NCBI GenBank assembly: GCA_903832285.1
Contig: CAILAY010000139.1
Span: 24,581 to 88,580, forward strand
Reading direction: 5' to 3'
Source of the DNA: an uncultured beta proteobacterium
GTDB lineage: Bacteria; Pseudomonadota; Gammaproteobacteria; Burkholderiales; Burkholderiaceae_C
DNA: 64,000 bases
The position numbers were made by a program, and so were the translations under genes. Each line of letters opens with the position of its first letter. Positions within the stretch are counted from its first letter, which is position 1. The notes beneath the pieces are model-generated. The model was not told the DNA's origin and searched no databases. It saw only the letters and a program-made list of their open reading frames with translations. Of this stretch, positions 45,329 through 55,346 are shown piece after piece.

Positions 45329-47794
45329 CTATTGCGGCGTGACCGACCAGACGCGGTCCACGTATTCGCCAATGGTACGGTCTGCGGAGAAGGAGCCCAT
45401 GGCAGCCACGTTCAGCAAGGCCTGCTGCGCCCACGCCGCGGGCTCTTTATACAGCGCATCCACGCGCGCCTGCGCCTGTACATAAGCCGCAAAATCAGCC
45501 ATCAACAGGTAGCTGTCGCGATTCAGCAGGCCCTCGGTGAGCGGACGATAGCGGTGCGCGTTGCCGGACGAGAACTCACCCGACGCGATGGCATCGATCA
45601 CGGCCTTGAGCTGCCGGTTTTCCTCCACGTACAGACGCGGCTCGTAACCCAGTTCCCGAACCTTGTCCACCTCCTGCGTGCGAAGTCCGAAGACGAACAT
45701 GTTCTCGGTGCCGATGGCTTGCGCCATCTCGATGTTGGCGCCGTCCCAGGTGCCGATGGTGAGCGCGCCGTTGAGCGCGAACTTCATGTTGCCCGTGCCC
45801 GAAGCTTCGGTTCCGGCGGTTGAAATCTGTTCGCTCAAATCGGCTGCCGGCAAGATCGTCTCGGCGAGACTCACGCCGTAGTTCGGCAGAAACACCAACT
45901 TGAGCTTGTCACCCACGCGTGGGTCGCTGTTGACCACGCGCGCCACGTCCAGAATCAGCTGGATGATGAGCTTTGCCGACACGTAGGCAGAAGCGGCTTT
46001 GCCCGCAATCACCACCGTGCGCGGCGTCCACTGACCGTTAGGGTCGGCGATGATGGCCTGGTAGCGCGCCACCACATGCAGCACATTGAGCAACTGGCGC
46101 TTGTATTCGTGGATGCGCTTGATCTGCACGTCGAACAGGCTGGAGGGATCGACCACCACACCCAGTTCGCGCCGTATCAGCGCCGCCAGGCGTTCCTTGT
46201 TATGGCGCTTGGCGGCAAGAAACTCGCGCCCCAGCGCGGCGTCACCCGCCAGAGGTTTGAGCGCGCTCAAACCTTTCAGATCACGACGCCATCCGGTACC
46301 GATGCGACTGTCGATCAAGCTGGACAGGGCCGGATTCGCCTGCATCAGCCAGCGCCGCGGCGTCACCCCGTTGGTGACGTTGTGAAAGCGCTTAGGGAAC
46401 AGGCGCGCATAGTCCGCAAAAATCGTCTGCACCATCAGATCCGAATGCAGCGCCGAGACCCCGTTGACCTTGTGCGAAGCCACCACAGCAAGAGCGGCCA
46501 TGCGCACCCGGCGCGCGCCACTTTCGTCGATGATGGAGACGCGCGCGATCAACGCATCGTCGCCAGGAAATCGCACTCGAACCTGGCTCAGGAAGCGCGC
46601 ATTAATTTCGAAGATGATTTCCAGATGGCGCGGGAGCAAGGCCTGGAACAACCCGAGGTCCCAGGTTTCCAGTGCTTCGGGCATCAGAGTGTGATTGGTA
46701 TAAGACACGCTCGCCTGGGTCACATTCCAGGCTTCATCCCAGCCCAGGCCGTGTTCGTCCAGCAACAGGCGCATCAACTCGGCCGGAGCCAGCGCCGGAT
46801 GCGTGTCGTTGAGGTGGATGGCATTGCGCAACGCCAGACCCTGCACGCTGCCGCGCTCGCGCACGTGGCGCGCGATCACGTCCTGCAGCGACGCGCTCAC
46901 AAGGAAGGCTTCCTGTTTAAGTCGCAATTCTCGTCCGGCGACCGTGCTGTCGTCCGGGTACAACACCCAGTTCAGGGCATCAGCGGCGACCCGATGGCGC
47001 GCGGCAGCGGCATAGTCGCCCTGACAAAAGGCAGCGAAATCGATCGGCTGCGCCGCCACAGCGCTCCACTGGCGCAGGGTGGAAACACGTTCGCCGTGAT
47101 GGGCGGGAACAATGAAGTCATAAGCCTGCGCCTGCAGGAGTTCGGCCGGCGCCCAGCGCCGCACACCACCCTCCAGCACCACTCGGCCGCCAAAGCCGAC
47201 GGGGTAATTCAGCTCGGGCCGCGGCACGTCCCACGGGTTGCCGTGCGGCATCCATTCATCGGGCGTCTCGACCTGTTTCCCGTTCTGGATGCGCTGCGCG
47301 AACATGCCGTACTGGTAGCGCAGACCATAGCCAAATGAAGACAGGCCCAGTTCCGCAAAGGAATCCAGAAAGCAGGCGGCCAGGCGACCCAGTCCGCCGT
47401 TGCCCAGGGCCGCATCGTGTTCCCGCTCCAGCACATCGGACAATTGCACTCCAAGCGTCTGAAGTTGCTGGCGCAGTTCACCTTCCAGGCCCAGGGCTGA
47501 GAGGGCATTGCCCAGGGCGCGGCCCATCAGAAACTCCATCGAGAGGTAATGCACGCGGCGGCTGGAACTGCCGTTTTCTAACAATGCGTCCTGCGCCTGC
47601 GTCTTGGCCCAACGCTGCGCCAGCAATTCGCGGCAGGCGGTGGCGGCGGCCCGCAGGCAGATCGGGCTGCTCACCTCCTGCCCGGATTGCGCCATTTCGC
47701 GCGCAAAAGCGGCGCGAAAGGCAGGGCGTAAATCAGTGCCCGATGTGGCGCTGGAGGCCGTTGCAGTTGTGCTGGGAGTGGCTAAAGTTTTCAT
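45329..47794 (-). CDS. glgP: Glycogen/maltodextrin phosphorylase
   Basis: About 821 residues of GT35. Visible landmarks are HYLSMEFLMGRALGNALSALG, AALGNGGLGRLAACFLDS, HLNDTHPALAPAELMRLL, TNGVTPRRWL, VQIKRIHEYKRQLLNVLHV and the pyridoxal-phosphate lysine in EASGTGNMKFALNGALTIGTWDGANIEM. It phosphorolyses alpha-1,4 ends to glucose-1-phosphate. The ATG at 47794 has AGAGGG nine bases upstream and is preferred over one 11 codons earlier. It is the first gene of the glgP-glgB-glgX-malQ operon and is divergent from malK across a ~330-base control region. Confidence 0.95.
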   Translation of the reverse strand: MKTLATPSTTATASSATSGTDLRPAFRAAFAREMAQSGQEVSSPICLRAAATACRELLAQRWAKTQAQDALLENGSSSRRVHYLSMEFLMGRALGNALSALGLEGELRQQLQTLGVQLSDVLEREHDAALGNGGLGRLAACFLDSFAELGLSSFGYGLRYQYGMFAQRIQNGKQVETPDEWMPHGNPWDVPRPELNYPVGFGGRVVLEGGVRRWAPAELLQAQAYDFIVPAHHGERVSTLRQWSAVAAQPIDFAAFCQGDYAAAARHRVAADALNWVLYPDDSTVAGRELRLKQEAFLVSASLQDVIARHVRERGSVQGLALRNAIHLNDTHPALAPAELMRLLLDEHGLGWDEAWNVTQASVSYTNHTLMPEALETWDLGLFQALLPRHLEIIFEINARFLSQVRVRFPGDDALIARVSIIDESGARRVRMAALAVVASHKVNGVSALHSDLMVQTIFADYARLFPKRFHNVTNGVTPRRWLMQANPALSSLIDSRIGTGWRRDLKGLSALKPLAGDAALGREFLAAKRHNKERLAALIRRELGVVVDPSSLFDVQIKRIHEYKRQLLNVLHVVARYQAIIADPNGQWTPRTVVIAGKAASAYVSAKLIIQLILDVARVVNSDPRVGDKLKLVFLPNYGVSLAETILPAADLSEQISTAGTEASGTGNMKFALNGALTIGTWDGANIEMAQAIGTENMFVFGLRTQEVDKVRELGYEPRLYVEENRQLKAVIDAIASGEFSSGNAHRYRPLTEGLLNRDSYLLMADFAAYVQAQARVDALYKEPAAWAQQALLNVAAMGSFSADRTIGEYVDRVWSVTPQ

Positions 47795-47886
47795 GGCGCG
47801 GAACCCTCTGACAATGGATTTGAACATGGCTTGCTGGATGGACCTGGGTCATGGAGAGTCGAGTATCGCCGACAACGCTAATTTTC

Positions 47887-47901
47887 TGTAGTTTAGCTAC
47901 A
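47887..47901. promoter_or_regulatory. TGTAG-N5-CTACA dyad, glgP side of the mal control region
   Basis: TGTAGTTTAGCTACA has perfect five-base arms and lies about 95 bases upstream of the glgP start and 240 upstream of malK. A related TGTA...TACA dyad covers the malK -35 box, 92 bases away. Size and symmetry suit a LacI-type or similar dimeric repressor. The regulator is not in the window. Confidence 0.5.
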
Positions 47902-47977
47902 TTAGGGAAATCCCGGATACGAATTTTCCTGTAGAAGCGAGGGAATCACTTGCCGACAAGCCGGCTTCGCGAAATCG

Positions 47978-48006
47978 TTGTATCACTACATTTTGGACGG
48001 TATACT
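47978..48006 (+). promoter_or_regulatory. Sigma-70-like promoter of the malK operon with overlapping dyad
   Basis: TTGTAT (47978-47983), a 17-base spacer and TATACT (48001-48006) form a good promoter about 115 bases before the malK GTG. The dyad TGTATCACTACA (47979-47990) covers the -35 box and spacer start, a position where a bound repressor would block polymerase. Confidence 0.6.
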
Positions 48007-48123
48007 GGCAAAAAACTTGAGGCAAACCCAACCCGCTGCGGCACCCGGACCCCAGCCGACGGTCTGTCCTTCCAATGACTTGCGAGACAAGCCACTTTGT
48101 TCTGGAGTGGCGTGGAGACCAAC

Positions 48124-49227
48124 GTGGCCAATGTAAAACTGTCGGGCGTGACCAAGGCTTTTGGCACAACACAAATCCTGCACGATGTGGATCTGGAGAT
48201 CCGCGACGGCGAGTTCATGGTCTTCGTCGGCCCCTCGGGATGCGGCAAATCGACCCTGCTACGCGTCATAGCGGGCCTCGAAGACATCACCAGCGGCACG
48301 CTGACGATCAACGATCGTCTGGTGAACGATGTGCCACCGGCCGAGCGCGGCATCGCCATGGTGTTCCAGTCCTATGCGCTGTACCCGCACATGAGCCTGT
48401 ACGACAACATTGCGTTCGGTTTGCAGTTGGCCAAGGTGCCCAAGGGTGAAATCGATGCAGCCGTGCAACAGGCGGCCAGGATCCTGCACATCGAGCACCT
48501 GCTGCAACGCAAACCCAAGGACCTCTCGGGCGGCCAGCGCCAACGCGTGGCGATCGGGCGTGCCATCGTGCGCAAGCCCGAGGTGTTTCTGTTCGACGAG
48601 CCGCTGTCCAATCTGGATGCGGCGTTGCGGGTGCGCATGCGCTACGAATTCGCCAAGTTGCACGAAGAACTCAAGACCACGATGGTCTACGTAACACACG
48701 ACCAGGTCGAGGCCATGACACTGGCCGACCGGATCGTTGTGCTCTCCGCCGGCCGCATCGAACAGGTGGGTTCGCCGCTGGATCTGTACGAGCACCCCGA
48801 CAACCTGTTCGTGGCCGGCTTCATCGGCTCGCCGCGCATGAACTTCATCCAGGCCGAGGTGCTGCAAGCCAGCGCCCAGGAGGCCCTGGTGCAGTTGGCC
48901 GGTGGCGCGCAAATCCGGTGCGCCGTGGACGCCGGCAACGCACAGCGCGGCGACAAGCTCACGCTGGGCATTCGGCCCGAGCATCTGCGCACCGATGGCC
49001 AGGAGAATCGCATCGAGGCCGGCGTCACCTTTGTTGAGAACCTGGGAAGCACGACCCACGCCTACTGCGATTTTCCGGGCGTGGAAGAGGCGCTGACCTG
49101 CGAACTCGACGGTGGCACCCGCGTGCGCGCCGGTGCCCGCCTGAGTTTGAGCTTGCCCGCTGACAAGACCTATTTGTTCAACGCTGCCGGCCAGGCCTTG
49201 CGCCGCCACGTGGCGTCGGAGGTCTGA
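48124..49227 (+). CDS. malK: Maltose/maltodextrin ABC transporter ATP-binding protein
   Basis: 367 residues from a GTG at 48124, chosen because GGAGA lies seven bases upstream; an in-frame start nine codons earlier lacks one. Walker A GPSGCGKST (36-44), Q-loop MVFQSYALYPHMSLYDNI, signature LSGGQRQRVAIGRA, Walker B VFLFDEPLSNLDA and the switch H in YVTHDQVEAM are intact. The last ~130 residues are the MalK/UgpC-type regulatory OB domain. It energises import by MalF-MalG. It heads the plus-strand operon; malE starts at its final base (TGATG). Confidence 0.94.
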   Translation: MANVKLSGVTKAFGTTQILHDVDLEIRDGEFMVFVGPSGCGKSTLLRVIAGLEDITSGTLTINDRLVNDVPPAERGIAMVFQSYALYPHMSLYDNIAFGLQLAKVPKGEIDAAVQQAARILHIEHLLQRKPKDLSGGQRQRVAIGRAIVRKPEVFLFDEPLSNLDAALRVRMRYEFAKLHEELKTTMVYVTHDQVEAMTLADRIVVLSAGRIEQVGSPLDLYEHPDNLFVAGFIGSPRMNFIQAEVLQASAQEALVQLAGGAQIRCAVDAGNAQRGDKLTLGIRPEHLRTDGQENRIEAGVTFVENLGSTTHAYCDFPGVEEALTCELDGGTRVRAGARLSLSLPADKTYLFNAAGQALRRHVASEV

Positions 49228-50420
49228 TGGGATCGCGTGCCACTCCGGCTGTGCGTTTGTGCGCGGCGTTCGCGCTGCTGCTGCCCTTGCTCGGAGTCGC
49301 CGCCGAACCCTTGAAACTGCTGGTGTGGATCAACGGCGACAAGGGCTACAACGGCCTGCAAAAAGTGGGCGATGCGTTCACGCAAGAGTCCGGTGTCCAG
49401 GTGGTGGTGCAGCACCCGGAAGGCGCCACTGACAAGTTCCAGGCGGCCGCCGCCGCGGGCAAAGGCCCCGACATTTTTTGCTGGCCACACGACCGCGTCG
49501 GCGAATGGGCCAAGTCGGGTCTGATCGTCTCGTTCAAGCCGACGAAAAAAATCCGCGACGAGATCGATGAATCCGCCTGGCAAGCTTTCACCTACAAGGG
49601 CCGCGTCTGGGGCTATCCGCTGGCGATCGAGGCCGTGGGTTTGATCTATAACCGCGCTCTTGTGAAGACACCACCGGCCACTTTCGACGAGGTCATCGCC
49701 CTGGATAAAGCCCTCTCGGTGCAGGGCAAAAAGGCACTGCTGTGGGACTACAACAAGTCGTTCTTTACCTGGCCACTGCTGGCAGGTAACGGCGGTTTCA
49801 TTTTCCAACACCTGCCTTCGGGCGAACTCGATCCGGGCCAGGTGGGTGTCAACACGCTCGGCGCTGTGCAGGCTACGCAGATGCTGGAACGCATGATCCA
49901 GAACGGTCAGTTGCCCCGCGGTGCGCGCTACGCCGAAATGGAGGCGGGCTTTGCCCGGGGCGAGATCGCGATGATGATTTCCGGCCCCTGGTCCTGGGAC
50001 AATGCGCGCAAAAGCAAGATCGACTTTGCGGTTGGGCCCATCCCTGCGGTCACGCCGGGGAAACCCGCCAAGCCCTTTGTCGGTGTGCTGGGTTGCATGA
50101 TCGCCGCCCCCAGCCAGGCCAAGGATCTGGCGCGCGAGTTTCTGGAAAACCACGTGCTGCGGGTAGCCGGACTGAAGACCATTTCGGCCGATGTGGCGCT
50201 GGGCACTCCGGCCAACAAGGCTTACTTCGCCGAACTCTCCAGCGACGCCAATATCCGCGCCACCATGGACAACGCCCGCGCCGGGGAGCCGCTGCCCAAC
50301 ATCCCGGAACTGGGCCGCTTTTTCCCGGCCATGGACGCGGCGCTCGAAGCCGTCACCAACGGCCGCCAGTCGCCCAAGGATGCCCTGGACGGCGCGGCAG
50401 CACGCATGCTGGTGAAGTGA
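49227..50420 (+). CDS. malE: Maltose/maltodextrin-binding protein
   Basis: 397 residues with a signal peptide (LCAAFALLLPLLGVAAEPL). It resembles MalE along its length: LKLLVWINGDKGYNGLQKVGDAFTQESG, GPDIFCWPHDRVGEWAKSGLI, YPLAIEAVGLIYNRALV and GEIAMMISGPWSWDNARKSKIDFAVGPIP. It captures maltodextrins in the periplasm and hands them to MalF-MalG. The start codon shares a base with the malK stop, so translation is coupled. The next gene, malF, starts one base after its stop. Confidence 0.95.
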   Translation: MGSRATPAVRLCAAFALLLPLLGVAAEPLKLLVWINGDKGYNGLQKVGDAFTQESGVQVVVQHPEGATDKFQAAAAAGKGPDIFCWPHDRVGEWAKSGLIVSFKPTKKIRDEIDESAWQAFTYKGRVWGYPLAIEAVGLIYNRALVKTPPATFDEVIALDKALSVQGKKALLWDYNKSFFTWPLLAGNGGFIFQHLPSGELDPGQVGVNTLGAVQATQMLERMIQNGQLPRGARYAEMEAGFARGEIAMMISGPWSWDNARKSKIDFAVGPIPAVTPGKPAKPFVGVLGCMIAAPSQAKDLAREFLENHVLRVAGLKTISADVALGTPANKAYFAELSSDANIRATMDNARAGEPLPNIPELGRFFPAMDAALEAVTNGRQSPKDALDGAAARMLVK

Positions 50421-50421
50421 C

Positions 50422-51957
50422 ATGAAGAAAAATTCCTTCTTCAAATGGTCGCTGGCCACCCTTGCCGCGCTGGCCCTGCTGTGGCTGGTGTTCAGCGTTT
50501 ACCGACAGGGCCAGCCGCTGTGGGCGCTGGGCCTGTTGACGCTGGGCGGATTGGGGCTTTACGTCTATGTTTCGGCGCGCACGCTGGCCTGGCGTTACCT
50601 GTTTCCGGGTGTCGCCGCGATGCTGGTGTTTGTGGCGTTTCCGCTGCTGTACACGATGCAGATCGGCTTCACCAATTACTCGTCCAGCAATCTGTTGAGC
50701 CAGCAGCGCGCGCGAGGCTACCTGCTGGATCAGGCCGAGGTCGATGAAGCTCAGGCGCTGCAGTTCAGCATGCACCGCGACGGCACGCAATGGCGTCTGT
50801 TGCTGACGCCGAGCGACGCGGCCGGCAGCAAAGTGCGCTTCGTCTCACCGCCCGTGGCGCTGAACGACGCAACAACCGCACCACTGATCGCAATGCAGGT
50901 TCTGCCACCCGACGCTCCGGACCTTGGCGAAGCCTTGCCGCTCAAGCAGGTGCTGGCGCAACGTGATGCGCTGCGCGCCTTGAAATTGAGCCTGCCCGAC
51001 CAACGCCAGCTCATCTACTCGGGCGTGCGCGAGTTCGCGCCCTTCGATCCCGTGTGGCAGGCGTTGCCCGACGGCTCGCTCACGCAACGCGCCACCGGTA
51101 ATGTCTTTCGCCCCAATACCGATACCGGATTCTTTGAAGACGCGCAGGGTCAGCGCCTGCAGCCCGGCTTCAAGGTGAACGTGGGCTGGCACAACTACGT
51201 GCGCATCTTCGGCGACCCTGACATGCGCGGCCCCTTCGTCTCGATCTTCATCTGGACTGTGGCCTTTGCCGCGCTCACGGTGCTGTTTTCCACGGCCATC
51301 GGCATGACGCTGGCGGTGGTGCTGAACTGGGAGGCTTTGCGTTTTCGCACACTTTACCGCACGCTTTTGTTCCTGCCCTACGCCGTGCCGGGCTTCATTT
51401 CCATTCTGGTGTTCAAAGGACTTTTCAACCAGAACTTTGGCGAAATCAACGCCGTGCTGAATGCGCTGTTTGGCATCAAGCCGGCCTGGTTTGCCGATGC
51501 CACGCTGGCCCGAAGCATGATCCTGATTGTCAACACCTGGCTCGGCTATCCCTACATCATGGTGATCTGCACGGGTCTCATCAAGGCCATCCCCGGCGAC
51601 CTGTACGAGGCTTCCGCCATTGCCGGCGCCGGGCCCCTGACGAACTTCTGGCGCATCACGGCGCCGCTGATTGCGCGACCGCTCACGCCACTCTTGATCT
51701 CGGCCTTCGCCTTCAACTTCAACAACTTCGTGCTGATCTCGCTGCTCACCGACGGCCGGCCAGATTACCTCAACACCAAGCTGCCCGCAGGCACCACCGA
51801 CATTCTGGTGTCCTACACCTACCGCATCGCCTTCACCGACGCCGGCGCCAACTTTGGCCTGGCCGCCGCGATCTCTACCGTGATCTTCTTCCTCGTCGCC
51901 CTGCTGTCGATCGTGAACCTCAAGTTCACGCGCACGCAGGGCAACACCAACAGGTAA
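50422..51957 (+). CDS. malF: Maltose transporter permease MalF
   Basis: 511 residues with eight hydrophobic segments. As in E. coli, there is a large periplasmic loop (about residues 90-265) after the third helix. The EAA loop that contacts MalK reads [26 protein letters not shown]. It forms the import channel with MalG in the inner membrane. It lies between malE and malG with gaps of one and five bases. Confidence 0.95.
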   Translation: MKKNSFFKWSLATLAALALLWLVFSVYRQGQPLWALGLLTLGGLGLYVYVSARTLAWRYLFPGVAAMLVFVAFPLLYTMQIGFTNYSSSNLLSQQRARGYLLDQAEVDEAQALQFSMHRDGTQWRLLLTPSDAAGSKVRFVSPPVALNDATTAPLIAMQVLPPDAPDLGEALPLKQVLAQRDALRALKLSLPDQRQLIYSGVREFAPFDPVWQALPDGSLTQRATGNVFRPNTDTGFFEDAQGQRLQPGFKVNVGWHNYVRIFGDPDMRGPFVSIFIWTVAFAALTVLFSTAIGMTLAVVLNWEALRFRTLYRTLLFLPYAVPGFISILVFKGLFNQNFGEINAVLNALFGIKPAWFADATLARSMILIVNTWLGYPYIMVICTGLIKAIPGDLYEASAIAGAGPLTNFWRITAPLIARPLTPLLISAFAFNFNNFVLISLLTDGRPDYLNTKLPAGTTDILVSYTYRIAFTDAGANFGLAAAISTVIFFLVALLSIVNLKFTRTQGNTNR

Positions 51958-51962
51958 AACCC

Positions 51963-52853
51963 ATGGCACTTGTCACTGGAAAAAGTCAGCACTGGCGCGT
52001 CACCGCCACCCATCTGGGCTTGTGCGCACTGCTGATCGTCACGCTGTTTCCGCTGCTGGCGGTGATCTCGATTTCGCTGCGCCCCGGCAACTTCGCCACT
52101 GGCGCGCTCATTCCCACGGAGCTGAGCCTGGAGCACTGGAAGCTGGCGCTGGGTATGTCCTATACGGGCACCGACGGCGTATTGGTGACGCCGCCATTCC
52201 CGGTGCTGCTGTGGCTTTGGAACTCAATCAAGGTGGCGACGATTTCCGCGTTCCTGATCGTGGGCATTTCCACCACCGCCGCCTACGGCTTTGCGCGTCT
52301 GAAGTTCCGTTTCAAGGCGCCGATCCTGAACAGCATGCTGCTGCTGCAAATGTTTCCGGTGGCGGTGGCGCTGGTGGCGATCTACGCCATTTTCGAGGCC
52401 ATAGGCCACTATGTGCCCTGGCTCGGAATTGAAACGCATGCAGGCCTGATCGTGGCCTATCTCGGGGGTGTTGCAACGCATGTCTGGACCATCAAAGGTT
52501 ACTTTGAAACCATACCGGTCGAAATCGAGGAATGCGCCAAGGTGGATGGCGCCACCTCCTGGCAGGCTTTTTACCGCGTGTTGCTGCCGATGGCCGTGCC
52601 GATCCTGATGGTGGTGTTTGTGCTGGCCTTCATCGGCACCATCATCGAATACCCGGTGGCATCCATCCTGCTGCGCGAGGAACCCAACCTCACGCTGGCC
52701 GTAGGCTCCAAGTACTACCTGTACGAACAGAAATACCTGTGGGGTGATTTCGCCGCCGCCGCCGTGCTCTCGGGTCTGCCCATCACGGCCGTCTTTCTGG
52801 CCGCGCAGCGCTGGATTGTTTCGGGTTTGACGTCGGGTGGTGTGAAAGGTTGA
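51963..52853 (+). CDS. malG: Maltose transporter permease MalG
   Basis: 296 residues with six hydrophobic segments, matching E. coli MalG in length. The EAA loop is [25 protein letters not shown], and [30 protein letters not shown] after the first helix is the expected periplasmic loop. It completes the MalFGK2 transporter. The following amylase gene begins at or within its stop codon, so they are coupled. Confidence 0.95.
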   Translation: MALVTGKSQHWRVTATHLGLCALLIVTLFPLLAVISISLRPGNFATGALIPTELSLEHWKLALGMSYTGTDGVLVTPPFPVLLWLWNSIKVATISAFLIVGISTTAAYGFARLKFRFKAPILNSMLLLQMFPVAVALVAIYAIFEAIGHYVPWLGIETHAGLIVAYLGGVATHVWTIKGYFETIPVEIEECAKVDGATSWQAFYRVLLPMAVPILMVVFVLAFIGTIIEYPVASILLREEPNLTLAVGSKYYLYEQKYLWGDFAAAAVLSGLPITAVFLAAQRWIVSGLTSGGVKG

Positions 52854-52855
52854 GC

Positions 52856-55345
52856 GTGCGTGTCGCCTGGCTGGCACTGAGCGCCTGCTGGTTCCTTGCC
52901 GGAGGCTGCGCGGCGGCCGACGGGAGCGCGCCCGCCACAGCAGCAGGACCTGCAGCAAACCCTGCCGCCTGTCAGCCCAATCCGCTGGGTGCGCGGGAGT
53001 TCTATCTGCGCGGCAGCTTCAACAGCTGGAGTGCAGCGGAGGCGCAAAAATTCGTCTATTTCTGCGATCGCTTCGAACTCGTCACCGCGCTTGCCGGCCA
53101 GCACACCTTCAAGCTCGGCGATGACGACTGGTCGGCCGACGCTGACCTGGGCGGCGCCGAGGTTCAACTCGACGTCGCCACGCCGCTGATCCGCAGGGGT
53201 GCCGGCATGTCCTATGCTTTCAGCGGCAACTACCGCATCCGGCTCACCCTGCCACCGACCACACCCGCACCGACCATGACGATCACTGAATGCCCGACCT
53301 CACTCATGGGCGCCGCCCTGCCCTGTTCCACCGTGCCGGAATCAGCAGCGCTGACCATCACTGACCCGGTGGCCCAGAGCCTTCGGCACGACTCGCGCGC
53401 AGCCACCGACAAGGCCCCCTTTGGCGCGGCGGTCGCAGGCACGACGATGCAGTTCCACATCAGCGCGCTTTCCGGCGTGTCGAGTGTGACGCTGGTGCTG
53501 GAAAAGCGTCGCCTGGAAGGCAATCAGGAACTGCTGGAGTACACCGAAGTAGCGCGCATTCCGATGACGCGAACCGCGTCCGACGCGCAGGGTCGCGAAC
53601 ACTGGAACGCGCAGCACCCATTCAACGAGATCGGCATCTACGGCTACTACTTTGAAGCGGAAATAGCGGGCCAGACCTATCTCTACCAGAACAACGCGAA
53701 CGCTATTTTCTGGACCCGCGAAAAGGGCTCGGGTGGCGTCGGTCACGTGGATCTTCTGCCCACTTCGCGCAAGAGCGTGCGTCGCTTCCGTCAGACCGTC
53801 TACGCGGCTGATTTCGTGGTGCCCGCCTGGGCCAGGGACGCGGTCTACTACTACATCTTCCCCGAACGTTTTCGCAACGGGAATTCGACCAACGATCCGC
53901 AACCCGGGCGCGATCACTACCAGGACAAGGCGGTCGAGTTCCACAAGAACTGGCTGGAGAAACCCTACAGGCCTGGATCCGGCGACGGCTCCGACGAGGT
54001 CTACAACAACGACTTCTTCGGCGGCGACATCGCTGGCATCGTCGAGAAGCTCGACTACATCGCCGACCTGGGGGCCAACACGCTCTACATCACGCCGCTG
54101 TTCCAGGCCGCGAGCAACCACAAATACGACACGGCAGACTACCAGCAAATCGACCGTGTCTTCGGTTCCAACGAAGACTTCGAGCGCCTGACCGCCGAGG
54201 CTGCCAAGCGCGGCATTCGCGTCATCCCCGACGCCTCGCTCAATCACACCGGAAGCGACTCGATCTATTTCGACCGCTTCGGAAAGTACGGCGGCTCGGG
54301 CGCCTTTTTTGGGGGCAAGATCAACCCGGCTTCGCCCTATGCCGATTGGTACAAATTGGACGCCACCCAGACTGACCCCGACAAGCAGTACCGGGGCTGG
54401 GTCGGCGTGAAGGATCTGCCCGAATTGAACAAGGCCTCGCGCAGCTACCGCGACTTCGCTTATGGCGCGAAAGATTCCGTCATGAAGCAATGGTTGGACC
54501 GCGGAGCCGCGGGCTGGCGCATGGATGTGGCGCCCTGGGTGCCGGACGATTTCTGGCGCGAATGGCGCGCGGCAATCAAGCAGCACCGGCCTGATGCGCT
54601 GACCATTGCCGAGACCTGGTTCGACGCCTCCAAATTCTTCCTGGGCGACGAGTTCGACTCGACCATGAACTACATCTTTCGAAACACCGTGCTCGACTAC
54701 GCGGCCGGCGGCAACGCCAAAGCCCTGTACGAGAACATCGAGTTGATGCGCGAGGCCTACCCGCCGCAGGCATTTTTTGCGCTGATGAACCTGCTCTCAA
54801 GCCACGATCAGGCACGCGCCCTGCACCAGTTCGGTTACCGCTCGGACGGCGACGCTGCTGACACCATCGCCTTGGCCAAACAGAAGCTGCGCCTGGCGGT
54901 CTTCTTCCAGATGGTGTTCCCCGGCGCGCCGGCGGTGTACTACGGCGACGAGGTCGGGCTCACCGGCGGCGACGATCCCTACAACCGCGCCACTTACCCC
55001 TGGGCCGATCGCGGCGGCAAACCGGACAACAGCCTGCTTGCCGATTTCAAGCAGTTGATTCGGCTGCGCAAAGAGCACGCCATACTGCGCCACGGCACGT
55101 TGTTGGCGCCCTTACTGCTGAACGAACACGTGATCGTGTTGGCGCGCCAGGACGGACAGGACTGGGCCATCACCACGACCAACAACAGCCCGTCGCCACA
55201 GACCGTGACGTTCCAATTGCCGCCGGAGATGGCAGCGAGCGCGTGGGTCAACGCGTTCACCGGCGCCAAGCTCTTACCGCTCAACGGCAGCGTCACGCTG
55301 ACCGTGCCCGCACTGTCTGGCAGCGTGCTTTGGAGTCAACATTGA
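52856..55345 (+). CDS. Exported GH13 alpha-amylase / maltodextrin-degrading enzyme
   Basis: About 829 residues. The N-terminus (VAWLALSACWFLAGGCAAADG) is a signal peptide, possibly a lipoprotein one. Residues ~40-130 look like a starch-binding or E-set module (REFYLRGSFNSWSAAEAQKFVYFCDRFEL). The GH13 barrel shows RVIPDASLNHTG, nucleophile region GWRMDVAPWVPDDFW, acid/base LTIAETWFDASKFF and NLLSSHDQARALHQF. It would shorten dextrins in the periplasm before MalE captures them. Start is uncertain: TTG at 52850 overlaps the malG stop, while GTG at 52856 has AAAGG six bases upstream. Confidence 0.9.
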   Translation: MRVAWLALSACWFLAGGCAAADGSAPATAAGPAANPAACQPNPLGAREFYLRGSFNSWSAAEAQKFVYFCDRFELVTALAGQHTFKLGDDDWSADADLGGAEVQLDVATPLIRRGAGMSYAFSGNYRIRLTLPPTTPAPTMTITECPTSLMGAALPCSTVPESAALTITDPVAQSLRHDSRAATDKAPFGAAVAGTTMQFHISALSGVSSVTLVLEKRRLEGNQELLEYTEVARIPMTRTASDAQGREHWNAQHPFNEIGIYGYYFEAEIAGQTYLYQNNANAIFWTREKGSGGVGHVDLLPTSRKSVRRFRQTVYAADFVVPAWARDAVYYYIFPERFRNGNSTNDPQPGRDHYQDKAVEFHKNWLEKPYRPGSGDGSDEVYNNDFFGGDIAGIVEKLDYIADLGANTLYITPLFQAASNHKYDTADYQQIDRVFGSNEDFERLTAEAAKRGIRVIPDASLNHTGSDSIYFDRFGKYGGSGAFFGGKINPASPYADWYKLDATQTDPDKQYRGWVGVKDLPELNKASRSYRDFAYGAKDSVMKQWLDRGAAGWRMDVAPWVPDDFWREWRAAIKQHRPDALTIAETWFDASKFFLGDEFDSTMNYIFRNTVLDYAAGGNAKALYENIELMREAYPPQAFFALMNLLSSHDQARALHQFGYRSDGDAADTIALAKQKLRLAVFFQMVFPGAPAVYYGDEVGLTGGDDPYNRATYPWADRGGKPDNSLLADFKQLIRLRKEHAILRHGTLLAPLLLNEHVIVLARQDGQDWAITTTNNSPSPQTVTFQLPPEMAASAWVNAFTGAKLLPLNGSVTLTVPALSGSVLWSQH

Positions 55346-55346
55346 G

